Shown in pieces: positions 1 to 10,115 of a stretch of 64,000 bases of DNA. A program made the position numbers and the translations under genes. The notes under the pieces are model-generated. The model did not search any database and had not been told where the DNA came from. It saw nothing but the letters and a program-made list of their open reading frames with translations. The first letter of the stretch is position 1, and the number at the start of each line of letters is the position of its first letter. Source of the stretch: Tieghemostelium lacteum (Eukaryota; Evosea; Eumycetozoa; Dictyosteliales; Raperosteliaceae); NCBI GenBank assembly GCA_001606155.1, contig LODT01000022.1:620001-684000 (forward strand), read 5' to 3'.

Positions 1-306
1 CAACAATATTGTTCAAATTAGTAGTAGTTGATCAGTCATAAATTGAGACATAGAAGTGTATATACTTCTACAATCTCTATTCTTTATTTGTTTTTTTTTT
101 TGTTGAAATTGTTTTTTTTTTTTTTTTTTATTGTATAAACAAACACCACCAAAACAACAATATTTATTTATTATTAAAATTTTTATTATTATTTATCAAT
201 CTTTCCAATTACTTACTAACTTAACAAATTTTTTTTTTAAAAATAATTTTTATTTGAAAATATATAAATTAGATATTATTAACTTACTCAAAGAATTAGT
301 CATTAT
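1..306. promoter_or_regulatory. Upstream region of the DDX3-like helicase gene
   Basis: AT-rich leader with long T tracts around 90-130 and 229-240, of the kind common just upstream of dictyostelid start codons. An imperfect inverted repeat lies at 51-70 (7-base arms around 6 bases). A 73-codon open frame (131-352) overlaps the helicase start in another frame. It is low-complexity Phe/Ile/Leu/Lys and I do not regard it as a gene. Confidence 0.4.
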
Positions 307-2502
307 ATGCCTATTGGAAATAATAAAAACGAAAATGATGGTACCAGCCTGAACGAAAATCTTTCAGGTCTCACCATCTCCGATAAGAAGAATCAACAAC
401 AACAACCTACTAGTAGCAATGGTAGCGAAAACAAATCATCTGTTTATGTCCCTCCATCAAAGAGAAACACCATGAAACCATCTGGTGCTTTCAGACAGGA
501 CAATAACAACAGTAACAATGGTAGTTATAACAATGGTAATAGCAATTATCCAAGACAAGATAACAACCAAAGTAACAAAGACAATTATCCATCAAATAAT
601 AACGGTAATAATAATTACTCTAGACAGGATAATAACAATAGTAATAACAACTATAACAATAACAACAATAATGGTGGTGGAAGATACGATTCCCCAAGAG
701 ACGATAACTCCTTTTCAAGTTCCGGAAACTATAATAAAGGTGGTTATAATAACTACAGCAACAATGGTGGAGGTGGTTATAGTAAAGGTGGATATAATAA
801 CTATTCATCACCATCATTCTCTAGACAAAACAATTCACCATTCAATAGAAACAATGGAGGATACAAAACCGCTGGAGGTTCCAAATATGATAGATACTAT
901 GAAAGATGGCAAAAGTACAAAGATACCAGACACTTCCCAGAATTGAGAACTGAAATCAAATTTGATTTGGATGATACTAAGGTTGATGAAATCTTTAAAT
1001 CCAAACAAAGCCAAGGTGTTGGTATTAACTTTGACTCTTACGACGACGATGATATCTCCATTGAAACCTCTGAAAATATCTGTACTCCTTTGAACAGTTT
1101 TACCGATGTCGACTTAGGTGATATTCTATTGACCAATATCAAATACGCCAAATACACTAAACCAACTCCAGTCCAAAAGAGTGCTCTACCAATTATTCTC
1201 AAGGATAGAGATCTTATGGCTTGCGCTCAAACTGGTTCAGGTAAGACTGCTGCTTTCCTGTTCCCAATCATCTCTGGTATCCTATTGGAAGGTGCTCCAG
1301 AACCTTTACCACCATACAAACCAGGTTTACCAAGACCAATCCAACCACGTGCCTTAGTATTAGCACCAACTCGTGAGTTGGCTCAACAAATTTTTGATGA
1401 GGCAAATAAATTCTCTCATGGTTCACCAGTTACCTCTGTAGTCATCTATGGTGGTGCTGATGTCAGTTTCCAAATCTCTGAACTCGATAGAGGTTGTGAT
1501 ATCTTGGTTGCCACTACTGGTCGTCTTGTTGATTTACTCACTCGTGGTAAAATCTCTCTCTCCAAGATTAAATACCTTGTTTTGGATGAAGCTGATCGTA
1601 TGTTAGATATGGGTTTCGAGCCACAAATTCGTCAAATTATTGCAAACTTTGACATGAACAATGGTCCATCTCGTCAAACTCTCATGTTTTCAGCTACCTT
1701 CCCTAAACCAATTCAAAATCTCGCTTCTGACTTTTTGAACAACTTTATCTTTTTGAAAGTTGGTGTAGTTGGTACCACCCAAAACATTACTCAAAGAGTT
1801 GAATACGTAACTGAAGATGAAAAGAACAGTTATCTCTTGGATTATCTCTCCAATTTGAAATCTGATTGTGGTCTCACTCTAATCTTTGTAGAGACTAAAC
1901 GTTCATGTGATACCTTGACCTATTTCCTCAACCAAAGACAATTCCCAACCACTTGTATCCATGGTGATCTTTCACAAAATGACAGAGAAAACGCTCTCCA
2001 CTCATTTAGATCATTCCAAACTCCATTCCTTGTCGCTACTGATATTGCATCTCGTGGTTTACACATTCCAAATGTAATGTATGTCATCAATTATGATTTG
2101 CCAAATGATATTGATGTCTATGTACACAGAATTGGTCGTACAGGTCGTGCTGGTAAAAAAGGTTTTGCAGTCTCATTCTTTAATGACAAGAATAAACCAA
2201 TTGCTGCCGATCTCAATAAACTCTTGAAAATCTCCAACCAAGAGGTCCCAGACTGGTTTGAAAAGGTACTTCACTCATTCAAATCCTCCAAAGCACCAAT
2301 GGGTCACAAATCCAACAGTCCATTCCAAAAATCCTATCACAATAACAACTATTACAATAATAGAAATGATAGAAGACAAGATGATAGAAATGATAGAAAT
2401 GACAGAAATGACAGAAGACCATCAAACAACAGTGATGAAAGATCAAATGATTACACTATGCACAATCATTTCTTTACAAATAATGGTGGTTCCTATAATT
2501 AA
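307..2502 (+). CDS. ddx3: DEAD-box ATP-dependent RNA helicase, DDX3/Ded1 type
   Basis: A 731-residue RNA helicase of the DDX3/Ded1 branch, which unwinds mRNA 5' leaders during translation initiation. The first ~200 residues are an Asn/Gly/Tyr/Ser-rich disordered region containing the VYVPPSKR eIF4E-binding-like segment near residue 40. The two RecA domains follow. AQTGSGKT (Walker A) is near residue 310, PTRELA near 350, DEAD at 427-430, SAT near 462, and HRIGRTGR starts at 607. The C-terminal ~60 residues are Asn/Arg/Asp-rich with RNDRNDR repeats. The start is ATG 307; the frame is open to TAA at 2502 with no intron. It is transcribed away from the left edge and convergent with the S28 peptidase gene. 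AATAAA-like signals lie at 2550-2570. Family assignment is secure. Choosing Ded1/DDX3 over other DEAD subfamilies rests on the motif set and the VPPSKR-type N terminus. Confidence 0.93.
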   Translation: MPIGNNKNENDGTSLNENLSGLTISDKKNQQQQPTSSNGSENKSSVYVPPSKRNTMKPSGAFRQDNNNSNNGSYNNGNSNYPRQDNNQSNKDNYPSNNNGNNNYSRQDNNNSNNNYNNNNNNGGGRYDSPRDDNSFSSSGNYNKGGYNNYSNNGGGGYSKGGYNNYSSPSFSRQNNSPFNRNNGGYKTAGGSKYDRYYERWQKYKDTRHFPELRTEIKFDLDDTKVDEIFKSKQSQGVGINFDSYDDDDISIETSENICTPLNSFTDVDLGDILLTNIKYAKYTKPTPVQKSALPIILKDRDLMACAQTGSGKTAAFLFPIISGILLEGAPEPLPPYKPGLPRPIQPRALVLAPTRELAQQIFDEANKFSHGSPVTSVVIYGGADVSFQISELDRGCDILVATTGRLVDLLTRGKISLSKIKYLVLDEADRMLDMGFEPQIRQIIANFDMNNGPSRQTLMFSATFPKPIQNLASDFLNNFIFLKVGVVGTTQNITQRVEYVTEDEKNSYLLDYLSNLKSDCGLTLIFVETKRSCDTLTYFLNQRQFPTTCIHGDLSQNDRENALHSFRSFQTPFLVATDIASRGLHIPNVMYVINYDLPNDIDVYVHRIGRTGRAGKKGFAVSFFNDKNKPIAADLNKLLKISNQEVPDWFEKVLHSFKSSKAPMGHKSNSPFQKSYHNNNYYNNRNDRRQDDRNDRNDRNDRRPSNNSDERSNDYTMHNHFFTNNGGSYN

Positions 2503-2758
2503 TTTTAAATTAATTGTTTTTTTTTTACCCTACCCCATCTCTATTTAAACTACCATAAAATAAAATCTCCCCCCTCTTATCATTACAATTATTTAATTTA
2601 AATAGAATTTATTTGTTCTAAAGATATTATTGGAATGTTTATGTTTCTTTTCAAATCGTAAGAAATTTACACCAAAAATAAATAAAAAAGAAATAATTAT
2701 TTAATATCTATCAAAAAAGAAAAGTAGTAAATTTAAGGTTGTGGTATCAAAATTTTGT

Positions 2759-4234
2759 TTATTGATTTAATTGAGTTTGAATCCAAGCTTGAATTTGAGC
2801 TTGAGCTGGTGGAAGAGTTGATGGTGTGAAAATATTTGGAACCATCATATCTTGACAATGACTGCTACCATTAATGAATAAGGATGGTAATTCAGATTGA
2901 CCAATTGGTGGGTTTTGGTAAATACCGAGTGCATGCCATGGATCAATTTTTCCGTTAACGTAGAGTACGTTAGTACCAACTGGGTTCAAGGCACCATAGT
3001 CAGTGTGAGTCCAATTGACATTTGGTAAAAAGTCAAATCCAAAGACATCGTTACATTGTTGAACGTTGAATTCGTAACCAAAGAGATTACCAAATGGTTG
3101 GTTTGGTGAATCAGATGTTTGGTAGTATCCAAATTCAGTACAGGTTTGGTAGAACCACATTCTTCCACCGATGGTGTTGGCATCGTTGGTAGTGTTTTGT
3201 AGCTCTTCAATCATGGATTCATAGGAAACATCTACGCAGTCACCTTCAGCAAACTGATTCCATACCTCTAGATAGTTAGTCAATGGATCGTTTTGTTCGT
3301 TGGTCATGGTAGCACAAAGAGTGTTGATATCTGGATTATTAGTACCGTCATCATTGTATTGAACAACACCCATGAAGTTTCCAGCGAGTGATTGCATGAA
3401 TGTTGATACATCATTATCAGATTCCAATGGTGGACATAAGTTAAACATGTCATTGACACCACCGTAGTTACTTTCAGTCAACATGGATTGAATCTTTTGA
3501 GTGGCAACAGCAATGTTAGCAACGCATTGTTGACCATTTGCGGTAGTCTCCAATGAGTTTTGTACGACTTCTAAATATTGATAGAAATCAATTTCAGCAT
3601 TGACAGGTCCTGATGAAGCAACTACAAAATCTACAAGATTTGGGTACTTGATACGGAACCAACTTGTAAGTGCACCAGCATAGGAACCACCAAATGCAAC
3701 CCATTTGCTGCCTTGTGGAATAGAATATTCCTGAGCAATAAATTGTCTGAAAACAGCGTTATCAGCCAAAGCTTGTTGAGATGATAAATATTCTAGACTA
3801 TCAGTTGACAAATCATCAGTGACGAATGAGGCACCATAGTAACGGTGTTCTAAAGTTACCAAAAGGGCATTGAATTCTTGAGCCCATGCAGCAGCTTGCA
3901 AAGCTTGTGGTGATACTGTATTTAATCCCATTGGACCTTCACCATTGATAATCATGAAAACTGGACCTCCACTTACATAAAAGTCGTCATTTACAATGTA
4001 TCTTTGTTGGAATGTTTCAGTATTGGCTTGATCAAAGTGATCTACTTGTTGAGTGAACCATTGATAGGTATATCCAGAACCACTGCTGCTACTGACATCA
4101 TCAAAAGATGATGACATACGGTGAAGTGGGTGATATCTCAAATCGATATGTGGGTTGAATCCACGTTTAGCTGTAGCAATAAAACTACAACATACTAATA
4201 ATGCTGTTAATAATACAATTCTATTAACTAACAT
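2759..4234 (-). CDS. Secreted or lysosomal serine carboxypeptidase, S28 family
   Basis: A 491-residue protein of peptidase family S28 (lysosomal Pro-X carboxypeptidase, DPP2, thymus-specific serine protease). A signal peptide spans residues 1-22 (hydrophobic core IVLLTALLVCCSFIA). The mature part opens with the family's WFTQQVDHFD motif near residue 59. The catalytic serine is S184 in GGSYAG. The acidic residue is D431 in KIDPWHALG and the histidine H459 in GSSHCQD. FINGEGP-like and EHRYYG motifs are also present. All three catalytic residues are intact, and the length matches the family (450-500). It is intronless. The family cleaves residues next to proline in endosomes, lysosomes or outside the cell; the exact specificity cannot be read from sequence. 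Confidence 0.93.
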   Translation of the reverse strand: MLVNRIVLLTALLVCCSFIATAKRGFNPHIDLRYHPLHRMSSSFDDVSSSSGSGYTYQWFTQQVDHFDQANTETFQQRYIVNDDFYVSGGPVFMIINGEGPMGLNTVSPQALQAAAWAQEFNALLVTLEHRYYGASFVTDDLSTDSLEYLSSQQALADNAVFRQFIAQEYSIPQGSKWVAFGGSYAGALTSWFRIKYPNLVDFVVASSGPVNAEIDFYQYLEVVQNSLETTANGQQCVANIAVATQKIQSMLTESNYGGVNDMFNLCPPLESDNDVSTFMQSLAGNFMGVVQYNDDGTNNPDINTLCATMTNEQNDPLTNYLEVWNQFAEGDCVDVSYESMIEELQNTTNDANTIGGRMWFYQTCTEFGYYQTSDSPNQPFGNLFGYEFNVQQCNDVFGFDFLPNVNWTHTDYGALNPVGTNVLYVNGKIDPWHALGIYQNPPIGQSELPSLFINGSSHCQDMMVPNIFTPSTLPPAQAQIQAWIQTQLNQ

Positions 4235-4443
4235 TGTTCTTTTTTTTTTAATTTAAACTTTAGTTAGCTGTATACTATTTTATATAAATCAAAAATAAAA
4301 AAAAAAAATCATGATTTTGAGGGGGGTTTTTAACGTTTGGTGATATCACGATTTTTAACAATTCTGTTGATTTTTCCATTTTTTTTTTTTATTAAATGTC
4401 AAAAGAGTAGTGGGATATTTTATTCAAGGTGGAATTATTAAAA

Positions 4444-5583
4444 TTAGATTTTAGTAAGAACTATACATCCCATGTACACTTCCTTAATAACCTTATGAAT
4501 TTTGAATTTTCCTTGGATCAAAGTTTCAATTTCCTCCAATGATCTTTCTTTAGCTCCAAAGAAATGTCTCATAGTGATGTCAATCCATAACACATGATGA
4601 TTGAATTTTTGTGGATCCACCATAAAATCAAAAATGTAAAGGTGACCACCATCTTCAAGAGAATTGGAACAATTCTGTAAAATTACTTTTACATCTTCAT
4701 CTTTCCAATTATGAAGAATAGATTTCAAAATCATGCAGTCTCCCCTGGGAACGGATTTAAAGAAAGTACCAGAGACAAATTCTAATCTTTCCTCATTAAC
4801 TTTTCCTTTAATAACATCAGGTAAATCGAAATTTATTCCTTTTTGGATACTTGGATATTTTCTTAATAATTGTCTAATCAAACTATTTTTAAAAAATTAG
4901 AATAAATTTGGAATTCAAAATTAAGTTTACATACTTTCCATGACTACCTCCAACATCAACTATAGTTTTATATGGAGAAAAGTCAACGTTTTCTAGGATA
5001 TTTGGAAAAGAAATATCGTTGAAAGCTTCCATACTATTTGTAAAACTTTTTTCCCAAACAGGATCTGAAAAACTTTCATAGAAATTATTACATCCTATTG
5101 CCTCTGGTGCTTTGCTTTGACCAGTTCTAAGGGTTTCTATAAAGTTTTTATGTAGGCTATATGAAAACAACTCATTAGTATATAATAATATACATTTTTA
5201 ATGAAAACTTACATATAATTTTTATCTGATGTGATAAAGTCCATAAAATTATATAATTTTCCACCCTTCATAAATAATTTTGTTGTTGATGTTTTAGTGT
5301 AGGTTCCAAGACTAACCTCCTTAAATAGTTTATAGGGTAAAAAAAATTTCATGACATTGTGTAAACACTCTGGATCGCATCCAACAATTTTTGCAATATC
5401 TTTGTAATGTTTGGGTTGATCATCTTTAAATTGTTCAAAAATTCCCAATTGATATAAACTTGAAAAGAATCTTGAAACTATATGTCCACCTGCAAAAGTA
5501 ACCAAATAATTTGCAATTTGAAATTCATCTAATTCAGTGCAAGTATTAACTCCAAACACCAAATCCTTTTTTTTATCCTCCAT
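4444..5583 (-). CDS. SAM-dependent small-molecule O-methyltransferase, three exons
   Basis: Plant/fungal-type O-methyltransferase (Methyltransf_2 family), the family that includes DmtA, the DIF-1 methyltransferase of Dictyostelium. Exons are 5583-5213, 5156-4935 and 4882-4444. Introns are 56 and 52 bp: GTAAGT..ATATAG and GTATGT..AAATAG. Splicing restores DVGGSHGNLIRQLL, the SAM-binding motif I, across the second junction. The product is 343 residues. An N-terminal dimerisation/winged-helix region (about 1-110) precedes the Rossmann domain. The motif around GDCMILKSILHNWKDED carries the usual catalytic HxWxDED context. The start chosen is ATG 5583; the frame runs 21 bases further up only with a TTG codon. 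The substrate is unknown. Polyketide phenols are plausible from the family, but that is inference. Confidence 0.88.
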
Positions 5584-5869
5584 TTGAATATAATTATAAT
5601 TCAAATAAATTAAAATATATTTATATCATTTTTTAACTATGAATGCTAACCACATGTAAATTATTCGTATTACAAATAATGCAATAGCACCACAAACCAG
5701 ATTTTATTAATTAAAAAAAAAATATTTTCTAACACACCACCAATAAGAATACAAAGTGTGTAAATAATTTAAGAATTAGTTTATTTGTATTAATTTGCAT
5801 CATATATGCCCCTATTATAAACAAATTAAACTTTAAATATATGTGGAATTGTTATTATGTAATAAAGAT

Positions 5870-7693
5870 CTATAAATAGGTATTTGTTAACATTTGAAGA
5901 GGAGTTATCTTCTGAGATATATAGGGACATTTTAGATTTGACATTATTGTATTTGTGAATTTAAAGTTATTTCCAATATCTAGAAATTGCAGATTGGAAC
6001 TTTGAATAAACTGATTGATAATGTCAGAGTCTATGGTAATATTTTTGTTATTAAAATTAATAGATTCAAGTGATATGTTATTGGTTGTGGAGCGCTGTAT
6101 AAGTGAACTTAGAAACTCATAGTACTGATTTGGACTATCAGAACATTCTAAATTTTCCAAATTTAGAATTCTAATACTTCTATTTTTAGATATTGATTTT
6201 TGAAGTTTTTTCAAAATATGTATACCAAATCTACAACCTTCAAAAGATAGATGATCGACTGTTGGGTGATTGAATTTTAGAATATCTGATACTATAGCTA
6301 TTGGTAACTCTGTAAAAGTTATCCCTAGTTTTGTTAGACTTCTAGACTTTTTATATAAATCCACTAACGTCAGCCAAGTAATTTGAGGAATATCAGTATG
6401 TTTTGACAATACAAGGCTTTTCAAGATGCAATTGGGAGATTCAAGCAATGGGAATACCAGATATTTTAAATGTCCTAGGTTAACATTACCCAATTCTAAT
6501 TCTTGTAGATTTTGGTAGATTTCATTGATCGGTTTAGAAGGATTGCCTAGTCTCAATATATATAGATCTCTGATATTAGAACCTTTTCCCATATTCCATA
6601 TTTCATTGGGGGTGTAAGTGTCATAGTGTATATGGAATCTTTGTAATGTGGTATTTTCAATCTCTTGTGATTTTTCATCGGTGGTAGATTCAGTGATTTT
6701 CACATTCAAAACCAGAGATTTTACATGATCGTTGCCGTCTAGAAAAATTGAGATATCACTGTTTTTTAGAATTGGTATAATACCATTGGGAAATGATACA
6801 TTCATGAGTTGTAAATCTTCAATTTTGGAATTAGATTTAATACAGTTGAGGAAAGCGTTGATCGTTGGATCATTTTCAGGGTAGTCTGTAATTTCTAGTT
6901 GTGACAATCTTAATTTCCACAGAGTTTGGTTGTTATCTACCAATAACAAAAGATCGTCAAGTTTGCATTTTATATACTTCAAATCAAGTATTTTTAAATT
7001 TACCGATTTAAATACTTGTACTGTTTCTTTGGGTATTATTAAGACACAGGAAGTGGTCTTTATAGTAAAACTATTCAATTGATAACGCTCAGTTTGAGGT
7101 CCAAAAAAAGAGACAAAATCAAAAGCATTTGGGAAAGTTAGATATATATTAAAAACTATATCTCTGAGATTGTGTAATGGGATATCCTCATAGGCCTCCA
7201 ACTTTGATTTCAGTGGACTTACCATCCATAAATTGGTGTCAAATCGTAGTTTTTCCAATTTTTCTAGTGATTGTTTTAGATGTTTACGTAAAAGAATATC
7301 TGGTAAAGATGAATTGCTATTGGGATTGAACATTAAATTTCCTTTAATAATACCAGATAGTTTTAGTTGTTTTAATAGTGATGCATTGAGTTGATCAGTT
7401 TTGGCATTTTGATAGAGTTTTAGAGGAATATTTCTTTTTACGGTAAATAAATATGCATAGTAGAGTAATCGATTGTTATCAATTCGAAATACCAGATCTT
7501 TAGGTAACAAATCTCTTATTGATTTTGAAACTAAATATAGATTATTCAGTTGAGCTATAATTATACCTTGATGATAATCAATTTTGGTGTGTAATGGAGT
7601 TTCATAATTTTTAAATAATACTACTAATACATATTTAAATAAATAGTGTGGTAATGTATAATTCTTTTGTTGTTTAGTTGATTGATTACCCAT
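5870..7693 (-). CDS. Leucine-rich-repeat-like protein of unknown function, possibly N-myristoylated
   Basis: A 607-residue intronless protein that I do not recognise as a named gene. It begins MGNQSTKQ: Gly2 with Ser/Thr at positions 5-6 is a good N-myristoylation context. Residues 1-100 could hold an F-box-like helical segment (LPHYLFKYVLVVLF, LVSKSIRDLLP), but the match is weak. From about residue 170 to 590 there are irregular leucine/asparagine-rich stretches that read like ribonuclease-inhibitor-type LRRs, for example IRILNLENLECSD near residue 510 and LQFLDIGNN near 575. No transmembrane segment is seen. It is divergent with vps33, only 151 bp away. This type of large diverged LRR orphan is common in dictyostelids; its role is unknown. 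Confidence 0.72.
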   Translation of the reverse strand: MGNQSTKQQKNYTLPHYLFKYVLVVLFKNYETPLHTKIDYHQGIIIAQLNNLYLVSKSIRDLLPKDLVFRIDNNRLLYYAYLFTVKRNIPLKLYQNAKTDQLNASLLKQLKLSGIIKGNLMFNPNSNSSLPDILLRKHLKQSLEKLEKLRFDTNLWMVSPLKSKLEAYEDIPLHNLRDIVFNIYLTFPNAFDFVSFFGPQTERYQLNSFTIKTTSCVLIIPKETVQVFKSVNLKILDLKYIKCKLDDLLLLVDNNQTLWKLRLSQLEITDYPENDPTINAFLNCIKSNSKIEDLQLMNVSFPNGIIPILKNSDISIFLDGNDHVKSLVLNVKITESTTDEKSQEIENTTLQRFHIHYDTYTPNEIWNMGKGSNIRDLYILRLGNPSKPINEIYQNLQELELGNVNLGHLKYLVFPLLESPNCILKSLVLSKHTDIPQITWLTLVDLYKKSRSLTKLGITFTELPIAIVSDILKFNHPTVDHLSFEGCRFGIHILKKLQKSISKNRSIRILNLENLECSDSPNQYYEFLSSLIQRSTTNNISLESINFNNKNITIDSDIINQFIQSSNLQFLDIGNNFKFTNTIMSNLKCPYISQKITPLQMLTNTYL

Positions 7694-7844
7694 ATGGATA
7701 ACAATTGAAAAAGTTTTTGAAATTTAAAATACAAAAAATCTTTTGATATCAAGTGATCATTGTTTTTAGATTTTATTACAACACATTTTTTTATAATTTC
7801 AAAAGTTTAGCAAATTATACTCCTTTACTTTAGGTTTTAAGAAA
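7694..7844. promoter_or_regulatory. Compact bidirectional promoter region
   Basis: The 151 bp between the divergent start codons of the LRR-like gene (minus) and vps33 (plus) must hold both core promoters and both 5' leaders. The sequence is AT-rich; T- and A-tracts are visible but no motif I can name. Confidence 0.5.
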
Positions 7845-9776
7845 ATGAAAGGTCAAAAACAACCACAACAACCACAACAAGGTGTTGCAAAGAAGTTACC
7901 TGCACAACAACAGCAACAACCTGGTCTTAAACCTATAGTTTTATCACAGATACCTAATATATCAAGTAAAGTTCTCAATCTTACATCGATAAGAGAACAG
8001 AGTAAACGAGATTTAGGAGAGGCATTAGATTCACTAAAAGGAAACAAAGCATTTGTAATGGATCCTAAACTCATGGGGTTACTAAATCTTATAAGCGACC
8101 CCGCATTTCTGACTAGTCATGGTGTAGAGAAGCGTTATGAATTGAAGAAAGGTAGATTCGATACAGATTGTAAGAATATAATTTATATAGTAAGACCACA
8201 GATAAAGTATATGCATTACATTACTGAACATGTCAGACAACATGCCTCAGAGAACAAACGTAAAGAATATGCTATTGTTTTCGTACCCCGTGGAACTATA
8301 CTCTGTCAAAGAGTACTAGAAGAACAAGGTGTACTAGGTAACTTTGTTCTACATGAATTTCCTTTGGATATAGTACCTTTCGATGAAGATGTTCTCTCTT
8401 TGGAACTCTCATCAGCATATAGAGAATATCTTCTAGACGGTGACAGAACTTCGCTATTCTATGTTGCAAAATCACTCATGAAGTTACAATCTATGTTTGG
8501 TACCATTCCTATTGTAAAAGGTAAAGGACAGTGTTCAAGACTGGTAATGGATATGATTACCAGAATGAGAAAGGAAATGGGTGAAGAAGTTACAGTTCCC
8601 CCTGAAATTGATTCCCTTATTCTTCTAGATCGTGAAATTGATCCTATAACACCAATGTGCTCACAATTGACTTATGAAGGTTTGATTGACGAGTTATTCG
8701 GTATCAATAACAATGCAGTTTTACTTGAAGACACTATTGTAAATCCTCCTCAAACACCACCACAATCTGGAGGACAATCACCTCCCCAAGCCCCTCAGCC
8801 ACCTCAGCCAGGTCAACCTGTTAAAAAGGTGCCTTTCCCCTTACACTCTAACGACAAGGTCTACTCTGAGATTAGAGATACCAATTTCTCAGTTCTCTCA
8901 AGCCACCTAAACAAAAAAGCCAAAGAGATTGATGAGTACTACAAAAAGTTTAAAACCACTCAATCCATCTCAGCCATTAGAGATCACATGAAAAAATTGG
9001 CATCTTATCAGACTGACCATAATTCATTGAGAATACACACTTGTATAACTGAGAAGATTCTGGATATCACCAAATCACCATCATTCTTAAAGAGACTAGA
9101 AGCAGAACAGAATCTATTAGCATGTGTAAATACTGAACAGGTTGAAAAGTTTATTGAAGACTCAATCAATAAGAAAGACCCATTCTATAAAGTCATTAGA
9201 ATGCTTATTCTCTATAATGCCACATGTAATGGTTTAAAACCAAAGCTGTGGGATTTCCTAAAAAGGGAAATTATTCAAACTTATGGTTCAGAACAACTTA
9301 TCACTCTTCACAATATGGAAAAACTTGGGTTACTACATAAGCCAGATGCCAAACCCACCTATCCACAAATTAAAAAAGAGTTGGGATTGATTGTTGAGGA
9401 AATCAATGAGCAGAATCCCAATGATATTGCATACACCTATAGTGGTTATGCTCCAATGTCTATACGTATCATTCAAAATGCCATTAAACCAGGTGGTTGG
9501 AAATCCATTGAGGATCTACTTAAACTCATGCCCGGTCCAACATTTGAAGAGATTCAACCTCTTCCACAAGGTGCCACAACCAATGTAAAATCAGAACGTA
9601 AACCAATTACATTAGTCTACTTTATTGGTGGTGTTACATTTTCTGAAATTAGTGCTCTCCGTTTCCTCTCTCGACAAGATCAAGCCAATAGAGATTTCAT
9701 TATCCTTACAACTAAACTCATCAATGGTGAATCTATGATTGACAGTCTTTTAGAACAACAAGATGATGACTATTAA
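7845..9776 (+). CDS. vps33: Vacuolar protein sorting 33, Sec1/Munc18 family
   Basis: A 643-residue Sec1/Munc18-family protein most like Vps33, the SNARE-binding subunit of HOPS/CORVET, which drives late endosome and lysosome fusion. Supporting motifs are the N-terminal KKGRFDTDCKNIIYIVRP stretch (~105-120), LILLDREIDPITPMCSQLTYEGLID (~258-282), the conserved Sec1 core, and the C-terminal ITLVYFIGGVTFSEISALRF (~590-610) followed by TTKLINGES. The first ~30 residues are Gln/Pro-rich. A Pro/Gln-rich insertion (about 300-327) sits in domain 3a. No intron; ATG 7845 is in an AAAATG context. It works with endolysosomal proteins such as CLN3, also in this window, though proximity implies nothing. Whether it is closer to VPS33A or VPS33B was not resolved. 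Confidence 0.92.
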   Translation: MKGQKQPQQPQQGVAKKLPAQQQQQPGLKPIVLSQIPNISSKVLNLTSIREQSKRDLGEALDSLKGNKAFVMDPKLMGLLNLISDPAFLTSHGVEKRYELKKGRFDTDCKNIIYIVRPQIKYMHYITEHVRQHASENKRKEYAIVFVPRGTILCQRVLEEQGVLGNFVLHEFPLDIVPFDEDVLSLELSSAYREYLLDGDRTSLFYVAKSLMKLQSMFGTIPIVKGKGQCSRLVMDMITRMRKEMGEEVTVPPEIDSLILLDREIDPITPMCSQLTYEGLIDELFGINNNAVLLEDTIVNPPQTPPQSGGQSPPQAPQPPQPGQPVKKVPFPLHSNDKVYSEIRDTNFSVLSSHLNKKAKEIDEYYKKFKTTQSISAIRDHMKKLASYQTDHNSLRIHTCITEKILDITKSPSFLKRLEAEQNLLACVNTEQVEKFIEDSINKKDPFYKVIRMLILYNATCNGLKPKLWDFLKREIIQTYGSEQLITLHNMEKLGLLHKPDAKPTYPQIKKELGLIVEEINEQNPNDIAYTYSGYAPMSIRIIQNAIKPGGWKSIEDLLKLMPGPTFEEIQPLPQGATTNVKSERKPITLVYFIGGVTFSEISALRFLSRQDQANRDFIILTTKLINGESMIDSLLEQQDDDY

Positions 9777-10115
9777 ATTATTATTATTATTATCAACAAC
9801 AAAAATTATTAAAAAAAAAAGAAAACGAACTGCTCAAGAGTTAGTTAATTTCTAAAAATACCATACCTGAACCCAAATTGCTGTTTTTTTTTTTTCAAAT
9901 AATTTTTGATCAAGGAAAGCTATCATTTTTTTTTTTATCTTTATTTTTTTCATTAACCCCACTTTATTTATGATTGATCATTTTTTTAAAAAACAATAAC
10001 AATCTTGTTTTATCTTCGATAGAGTTTTTATATATTTATTTATTTTATATGATCAATAATTAATATATAGTATATATAGTATAGATATAGTTCTGCAGTC
10101 GTAGTAGTATCAGAG
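9777..10115. other. Intergenic region, vps33 to GbpC-like gene
   Basis: 339 bp of AT-rich DNA holding the vps33 3' end and the upstream region of the giant GbpC-like gene. A TATATA-rich stretch lies at about 10025-10090, just before the start codon. No RNA gene or repeat is recognised. Confidence 0.4.

Noticed and set aside
485-946. 153-codon open frame inside the DDX3 gene
   Set aside because: It is a +1 frame shadow of the Asn/Gly-rich N terminus; its Thr/Ile/Val composition follows from the repeats.
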